Assembly (NCBI GenBank): GCA_017455225.1
Contig: JAFTBL010000130.1
Span: 1 to 9,730, forward strand
Reading direction: 5' to 3'
DNA: 9,730 nucleotides
Origin: Oscillospiraceae bacterium
GTDB lineage: Bacteria; Bacillota_A; Clostridia; Oscillospirales; Oscillospiraceae
The notes below the pieces were generated by a model. It made no database searches. It was not told the origin of the DNA and was given only the letters and a program-made list of their open reading frames with translations. This document shows positions 5,566 to 9,730 of this stretch, piece by piece (position 1 is the stretch's first letter; every line of letters starts with the position of its first letter). The translations under genes were made by a program, and so were the position numbers.

Positions 5566-6774
5566 TTACCGCACCACCACGCCGTTTTCCAGCCGGGCGG
5601 CGGTGATGATGACCTCGTCGCCCCGGCGCAGCTGAGAGGCGGCGGGGGCGTCCGGCAGAGGCTGCACCAGCGTGTAGCCGTCGCCGCGGTAGACCACGGT
5701 GACGGGCTTGAAGCGGGCGGTGATGCCGGCGACGCAGTACACGCCCAGCACGCCGTCCTCATCCATCCGCAGCGCGGAGGAGGGAAGGCGCAGACCCTCG
5801 TAGGTCTTGAGCACCAGCTCGGCCGCCTGATGGCGCAGGGTGGTGACCTGAGGGAGAAATTCGTCGGAATACAGCACCAGCGCCGACTGCCCGTTCTCCT
5901 CGGGACTGATGTAGGACACCACGGCATCCACGTCCCGCTCCAGACCCTTGGCAAGCCGCAGCGTCACTGTTTGCCCCTGCCGCAGAAGCCCCGCCTGCTC
6001 TGTGCTGACGGCGGCGGTGTAGTACCACCGGTCGCCGTAGATCAGCTTGCCCACGTTGCCGTTGTTCTCTCCGGGGGAGATGGACTGCAGCGCCGAGGGG
6101 GTCACGCCGTCGAGAAACGACGGCGTCAGCACCGACTCGTAGCCGTCGCACAGGGCGGAATAGGTGCCGGAGCGGCCGGCGGTGACGTACCGGGCGTCGG
6201 AAAGGGTGGCGCGCAGAGAGGAAAGCCGGGCCTGCACGGAGGAGATCTCCGCGGTGATCTCCTCCAGGGAGGAGTAGGAATGGCTGCGCTTGAGGATGGC
6301 TGCCTTCAGCGCGGAGGAGGCGTCCGCAGCGGCGGAGTAATCGCCGCCGGAGAGAGTTTGCCGCAGGGAGAGGATGCTGCCGGTGATGGTGGAGTCCAGC
6401 TTCAGCGCCGCGTCGGCGTCCAGATAGGAAGAACGGGCAAACTCCAGCTGCTGGAGCTGCAGCTCCAGCGTTTCGATCTGCGCCACGGTGTCCAGCGCGC
6501 CGGCGCTGCCATACGCCACGGCGATCAGCTCGCCCACAGCGGCGCGGGCGCCCTCCCCCAGCGGGTGGGTCACGGCCGCGGCGTCGGCGTGGAAGCTCTC
6601 CTCGTCCCGCACGAGCCAGCCCGCCAGAGGAATGGTATCCTCAGCGGCGGAGTCGTAGGTGAGCGTGGTGGAAAAGGGATTGTCCAGATAGCGGTAGATC
6701 TCCACGCCGAAATACAGCACCACCGCCGCCAGCACCACCACGGCCAGTATTTTGAAGGACGAAGACGATTTCAT
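5566..6774 (-). CDS. HlyD-like membrane-anchored adaptor protein
   Basis: The protein has 402 residues, with one N-terminal membrane segment at about 8-26 after a short basic start and a long extracytoplasmic part. A lipoyl/barrel-like region at about 45-90 is followed by a helical coiled-coil-prone region at about 95-200 and then a beta-rich C-terminal half (about 240-402) with an LPSSAL motif at 330-335, as in membrane-fusion (HlyD/RND adaptor) proteins. Such proteins normally link an ABC or RND transporter to the cell envelope, yet no transporter gene is adjacent. The ATG at 6774 has GAGG 7 nt upstream; upstream in-frame sequence overlaps hfq in another frame and is not coding. It follows hfq by 22 nt. 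No clear terminator was seen in the 129 nt before sepF, so some read-through into sepF is possible. The family assignment is fairly good; the function is unknown. Confidence 0.75.
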   Translation of the reverse strand: MKSSSSFKILAVVVLAAVVLYFGVEIYRYLDNPFSTTLTYDSAAEDTIPLAGWLVRDEESFHADAAAVTHPLGEGARAAVGELIAVAYGSAGALDTVAQIETLELQLQQLEFARSSYLDADAALKLDSTITGSILSLRQTLSGGDYSAAADASSALKAAILKRSHSYSSLEEITAEISSVQARLSSLRATLSDARYVTAGRSGTYSALCDGYESVLTPSFLDGVTPSALQSISPGENNGNVGKLIYGDRWYYTAAVSTEQAGLLRQGQTVTLRLAKGLERDVDAVVSYISPEENGQSALVLYSDEFLPQVTTLRHQAAELVLKTYEGLRLPSSALRMDEDGVLGVYCVAGITARFKPVTVVYRGDGYTLVQPLPDAPAASQLRRGDEVIITAARLENGVVVR

Positions 6775-6790
6775 ACGTACACCTCGCTCT

Positions 6791-6805
6791 TCCGCGTTAC
6801 GCGGA
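6791..6805 (-). other. Small palindrome with the hfq stop codon as its loop
   Basis: TCCGCG (6791-6796), TTA (6797-6799) and CGCGGA (6800-6805) form a perfect 6-bp stem whose 3-nt loop is exactly the hfq stop codon (UAA in the mRNA). It lies 5 nt upstream of the Shine-Dalgarno sequence of the HlyD-like gene. There is no U tract, so it is not an intrinsic terminator. Confidence 0.6.
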
Positions 6806-7045
6806 GGGTTCCGCCTCCTCCCCGTCCGCCCGCAGCGCCACGGCGCGCTGGGGAGAAATGGTGGAGATGGCGTGCTTGTACACCACCTGCTGCTTGCCCT
6901 CGCTGTCCAGCACCACCACAAAGCAGTCAAAGCCCGTTACGGTGCCCCGCAGCTGGAATCCGTTCACCAGAAACACGGTGACGGGAACGGCCTGCTTGCG
7001 CAGGCGGGTCAGCAGGATGTCCTGCAGGTTGTTGGTCTTTTGCAT
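6797..7045 (-). CDS. hfq: RNA chaperone Hfq
   Basis: Hfq is a hexameric Sm-like ring that binds small RNAs and A/U-rich mRNA. It has 82 residues. The Sm1 region includes NLQDILL (6-12), [16 protein letters not shown] and [13 protein letters not shown]; the Sm2 signature is YKHAISTI (56-63). The proximal-face glutamine in LQD and the lysine/histidine of YKH are present. The tail after about residue 70 is short and acidic ([10 protein letters not shown]), as in many Firmicute Hfq proteins. The ATG at 7045 is preceded by AAAGGAG with an 8-nt gap. It follows miaA by 53 nt, the classic mutL-miaA-hfq order, and precedes the HlyD-like gene by 22 nt. No separate promoter was recognised. Confidence 0.97.
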   Translation of the reverse strand: MQKTNNLQDILLTRLRKQAVPVTVFLVNGFQLRGTVTGFDCFVVVLDSEGKQQVVYKHAISTISPQRAVALRADGEEAEPSA

Positions 7046-7089
7046 ATCGTCTGCTCCTTTTTTCTGTGTGCAGGCGATACACCGTTCGC

Positions 7090-7118
7090 CCGCCGAGGTT
7101 AGAATACCCCCTCGGCGG
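7090..7118 (-). other. Stem-loop spanning the miaA stop codon
   Basis: A perfect 9-bp stem, CCGCCGAGG (7090-7098) with CCTCGGCGG (7110-7118), has an 11-nt loop (7099-7109) containing the miaA stop codon at 7101-7099. On the minus strand it is followed by GCGAACGGTG, not a U run, so it is not a canonical terminator. It could be a processing, stability or partial transcription-stop element between miaA and hfq. Confidence 0.65.
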
Positions 7119-8037
7119 TGAGGATTTCTGTCGCTTTTTGGAGCCCGGCGGGGAAATTCGGCTCGTTTTCCCACAGGATCCAGTGGACGCGCTCGTTTCG
7201 CCGGAGCCACGTGAGCTGGCGCTTGGCGTACTGCCGGGAGCGGAGCTTCACCTCCGCCACGGCCTCCTCCACCGTGTGCTCGCCCCGCTCCACTGCCAGG
7301 AACTGCTTGTAGCCGATGGCCTGCAGCGCGGTGGAGCGCGGATCCAGCCCGGAACGGAGCAGGGCGCGCACCTCCTCCGGAAGACCGCGGGCCACCATGT
7401 CGTCCACCCGCGCGTCGATACGGCGGTAGAGGGCGGCGCGATCGGCGAAGGTGAGGGCGAGGATGACCGCATCGTACCGGGGCGGCGCCTGCCGGGTACG
7501 CTCGTCGTGGGCGGTGAGGGTCTCCCCCGTTTCCTGCCACACCTCCAGCGCCCGGACGATCCGTTTGCCGTCGTTGGGATGGAGACGGGCGGCGGCGTCG
7601 GGGTCCACGGTACGAAGCTCCGACAAAAGCGCGTCGGCCCCCTCGTCATGCAGACGCTGCTCCAGACGGCGGCGGACGGCGCCGCCGCTGTGACCGGCGG
7701 CAAAGTCGGTGCCCCGGAGCAGGGCGTCGAGATACAGCCCTGTGCCGCCCACCAGAATGGGCTGCCTGCCCCGGCGCAGGATATCCTGCACGCAGCGATC
7801 CGCTTCGGTCACGTAGCGCGCCACAGACCAGCTTTCCGACGGGTCGGCCACCGCCACCATGTGGTGGGGCACGCCCTCCGTTTCCTCCGGCGTGGGCGCC
7901 GCCGTGCCGATGGTCATGCCCCGGTAGAGCTGCATGGAGTCCACCGACACCACCTCGCCGCCCAGGCGGTGAGCCAGCGCCACGCCCAGCTTCGTTTTCC
8001 CGGTGGCGGTGGGCCCGGTGATACAGATCAGCTTCAC
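7099..8037 (-). CDS. miaA: tRNA dimethylallyltransferase MiaA
   Basis: MiaA adds a dimethylallyl group to N6 of A37 in tRNAs that read codons starting with U, the first step toward ms2i6A. It has 312 residues, the normal length. Seen: P-loop GPTATGKT (8-15), [16 protein letters not shown] (31-46) with the conserved Asp33, [11 protein letters not shown] (97-107), the substrate-binding stretch [11 protein letters not shown] (155-165), QAIGYKQF (239-246) and [12 protein letters not shown] (266-277). The start is a GTG at 8037, two bases after the mutL stop, with GAGGG about 7 nt upstream inside the end of mutL; this spacing suggests translational coupling. No in-frame ATG fits better: upstream in-frame starts run inside mutL. 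Confidence 0.97.
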   Translation of the reverse strand: MKLICITGPTATGKTKLGVALAHRLGGEVVSVDSMQLYRGMTIGTAAPTPEETEGVPHHMVAVADPSESWSVARYVTEADRCVQDILRRGRQPILVGGTGLYLDALLRGTDFAAGHSGGAVRRRLEQRLHDEGADALLSELRTVDPDAAARLHPNDGKRIVRALEVWQETGETLTAHDERTRQAPPRYDAVILALTFADRAALYRRIDARVDDMVARGLPEEVRALLRSGLDPRSTALQAIGYKQFLAVERGEHTVEEAVAEVKLRSRQYAKRQLTWLRRNERVHWILWENEPNFPAGLQKATEILTAEGVF

Positions 8038-8039
8038 GG

Positions 8040-9730
8040 TCAGGCCCTCTTGAACATCTTTTCCACGTCGTATTTGGTGAGCTTGTACTTCACCGGGCGG
8101 CCGTGGGGACAGTATTGGATGGCGCCGGACTGTACCTGCGCCACCAGCGCCGCCAGCTCGGCGGGACTGGTGTCCATGCCGGCCTTGATGGCGCTTTTGC
8201 ACGCCATGGTGTGCAGCAGCTCATCCCGGGCGGCGGCGGGATCGGCGGCGCCCAGCGACAGCTTGTGCGCCAGCTCCTCCAGCGTGGAGGCGGCGTCCTC
8301 CGGCCGGATGTCGGCGGGGATGCTGCGTACCAGCACGGCGCCGCTGCCGAAGTCCTCGCACTGGAAGGCGAACTCCTCCAGCAGGGGAAGATGCTCCAGC
8401 ACGGCGGCGTAGTCGTCGCCCTCCAGTGTGACAGCCAAAGGCGCCAGCAGCGTCTGCGCCATCAGGGGCGCGCGGGAGGCCTTCAGCGCGTCGAACCGCA
8501 GCCGCTCGTGGGCGGCGTGCTTGTCGATGAGCCAGACGGTATCGCGGCCGTCTTCGCAGACGATGTAGGTTTTCAGCACCTCGCCCACGATGCGCCACGG
8601 CGCTTCCCGGACGCCCTCCAGCGTCTGCTGGGCGGGCGCCTCCTCAGGAGCGGGCGCTTCCCTGGGCGTGGGGGGCGTGATATGAAGGGTGACGCTCCTG
8701 CCGCCGCTGACGGCGGGCGCGGTAAAGGCGGCGCCGGGGGCGGGAGACACGTCGTGAGCCGTCAGCACCGCGCCGCGGGGGGCGGGGGGTGCGGGATGGC
8801 CGGACGGCGGCGCGGCATGGGCGCCGGCGCTCTGCCGGGCGCGGAAGTCCTGCGCGCTCATGCGGTGGAAGAAGGGCTCCTCTTTTTTGGCAGGGGCGGG
8901 CTCCGCCGGCGCCTTCTGGGCGTTCAGCGCGTCCAGCACGGTATAATACACCGCGTCGAACACCGGCTTTTCGGCGGCGAACTTCACCACCGTTTTGGCC
9001 GGGTGTACGTTCACGTCCACCTGCTCCGGCGGCAAGGTCACGTGCAGCACGCAGCCGGGAAACTTGCCCTTGAGAAGCTGGTTGCGGTACGCCTCCTCCA
9101 GCGCGGCGGTCAACAGCTGGGATTTCACCAGCCGGTCATTGACGAAAAAAACCTGCTTGCCCCGGGTGCCGTGGCACTGCAGGGGCAGGGATACGAAGCC
9201 CTCCGCCCGGATCTCGCCGCTGCCGCCGGCAACGGGCAGAAGGCCCCGGGCAAAGTCCCGCCCCATGGCAGCGTATACGGCGCTTTGCAGCGTTCCGTCG
9301 CCGGGGGTGTGGAGTACCTCCGCTCCGTCCCGCAGCAGCCGGAAGGACACGGCGGGATGGCTCAGTGCCAGATGAGTCACCACGGAGGTGACGGCGGCCC
9401 CCTCGGCGGAGTCCTTCTTCATGAACTTCATCCGGGCGGGGGTGTTGTAAAAGAGATCCCGCACCACGACGGTGGTGCCCTCCGGACAGCCCGCCGGGCG
9501 CACCTCATCCGGCCCGCCGCCCTCCAGATGCAGCGCCGCGCCTGCGGACGCGCGGCGCTGGCAGGTCATCACGTCGACGCGGCTGACGGCGCTGATGGCC
9601 GCCAGCGCCTCACCCCGGAAGCCCAGCGTGCCGATGGCCGCCAGATCCGCGGCGGTGCGCAGCTTGCTGGTGGCGTGGCGCAACAAGGCGACGGGCAGCT
9701 CCTCCGGGGCGATGCCGCAGCCGTTGTCGG
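8040..9730 (-). CDS. mutL: DNA mismatch repair protein MutL, 5' end beyond window edge
   Basis: MutL couples MutS mismatch recognition to strand incision. 562 residues are visible; roughly the first 60, including ATPase motif I, lie past the right edge. Counted from the first visible residue: DNGCGI (1-6, motif II), LGFRGEALAAIS (35-46, motif III), LFYNTPARMKFMK (92-104), VDVNVHPAKTVVKF (237-250), then a Pro/Ala-rich linker at about 272-372. The C-terminal dimerisation/endonuclease domain has DKHAAHE (402-408), ACKSAIK (509-515), CPHGRP (540-545) and a terminal FKR (559-561). These are the metal-site motifs of endonuclease-type MutL, with two substitutions in the first: DKHA for DQHA, and Asp in place of the final Glu. 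It heads the visible mutL-miaA-hfq unit; mutS is probably upstream outside the window. Confidence 0.97.
   Translation of the reverse strand, partial: DNGCGIAPEELPVALLRHATSKLRTAADLAAIGTLGFRGEALAAISAVSRVDVMTCQRRASAGAALHLEGGGPDEVRPAGCPEGTTVVVRDLFYNTPARMKFMKKDSAEGAAVTSVVTHLALSHPAVSFRLLRDGAEVLHTPGDGTLQSAVYAAMGRDFARGLLPVAGGSGEIRAEGFVSLPLQCHGTRGKQVFFVNDRLVKSQLLTAALEEAYRNQLLKGKFPGCVLHVTLPPEQVDVNVHPAKTVVKFAAEKPVFDAVYYTVLDALNAQKAPAEPAPAKKEEPFFHRMSAQDFRARQSAGAHAAPPSGHPAPPAPRGAVLTAHDVSPAPGAAFTAPAVSGGRSVTLHITPPTPREAPAPEEAPAQQTLEGVREAPWRIVGEVLKTYIVCEDGRDTVWLIDKHAAHERLRFDALKASRAPLMAQTLLAPLAVTLEGDDYAAVLEHLPLLEEFAFQCEDFGSGAVLVRSIPADIRPEDAASTLEELAHKLSLGAADPAAARDELLHTMACKSAIKAGMDTSPAELAALVAQVQSGAIQYCPHGRPVKYKLTKYDVEKMFKRA

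Noticed and set aside
4978..6981. Plus-strand open frame of 667 codons antisense to sepF and the HlyD-like gene
   Set aside because: It spans several clear minus-strand genes, their gaps and the sepF promoter; its product is a His/Gly/Val-rich string with no recognisable domain and no ribosome binding site. GC-rich codon use on one strand removes stops on the other.
7066..8412. Plus-strand open frame of 448 codons antisense to miaA and mutL
   Set aside because: It overlaps two unmistakable genes and has a compositional shadow sequence without motifs.

Overview
The window is a GC-rich stretch of bacterial chromosome, densely packed with housekeeping genes. The gene set (mutL-miaA-hfq, sepF next to a divIVA-like gene, lepA), strong AGGAGG-type ribosome binding sites, near-consensus sigma-A promoters in AT-rich gaps, and a G5/LysM/M23 cell-wall enzyme all point to a Firmicute. 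My best inference is a high-GC Clostridia member, perhaps of the Oscillospiraceae type. No mobile element, phage gene, CRISPR array, rRNA or tRNA was seen.

Layout from left to right. (1) 1-1429, minus strand: an XRE-type regulator followed after 26 nt by the 5' part of lepA (elongation factor 4), which runs off the left edge. (2) 1430-1629: a 200-bp divergent control region. It has one near-perfect sigma-A promoter facing each way, an imperfect inverted repeat whose arms touch both -35 boxes, and an exact match to the WalR box consensus at the predicted start of the rightward transcript. (3) 1630-3300, plus strand: a membrane-anchored LysM-G5-M23 peptidoglycan endopeptidase, closed by a strong terminator. 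(4) 3365-4240, minus: a HAD-family phosphatase. (5) 4300-5436, minus: sepF then a divIVA-like gene, driven by their own sigma-A promoter and closed by a hairpin terminator. (6) 5566-9730, minus: mutL (5' end beyond the right edge), miaA, hfq and a HlyD-like membrane adaptor, apparently one transcription unit.

How the parts fit together: the right half joins DNA mismatch repair (mutL), tRNA modification (miaA) and the RNA chaperone Hfq, then passes into cell-division genes (sepF, divIVA-like). The middle holds a cell-wall hydrolase whose upstream region looks suited to control by cell-wall stress (WalR-type) and perhaps by the divergent XRE regulator. No clearly new multi-gene system is evident. 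The most interesting signals are regulatory: the divergent xre/M23 control region, a sepF leader hairpin, two stem-loops that place the miaA and hfq stop codons in their loops, and a HAD gene squeezed directly behind a terminator.
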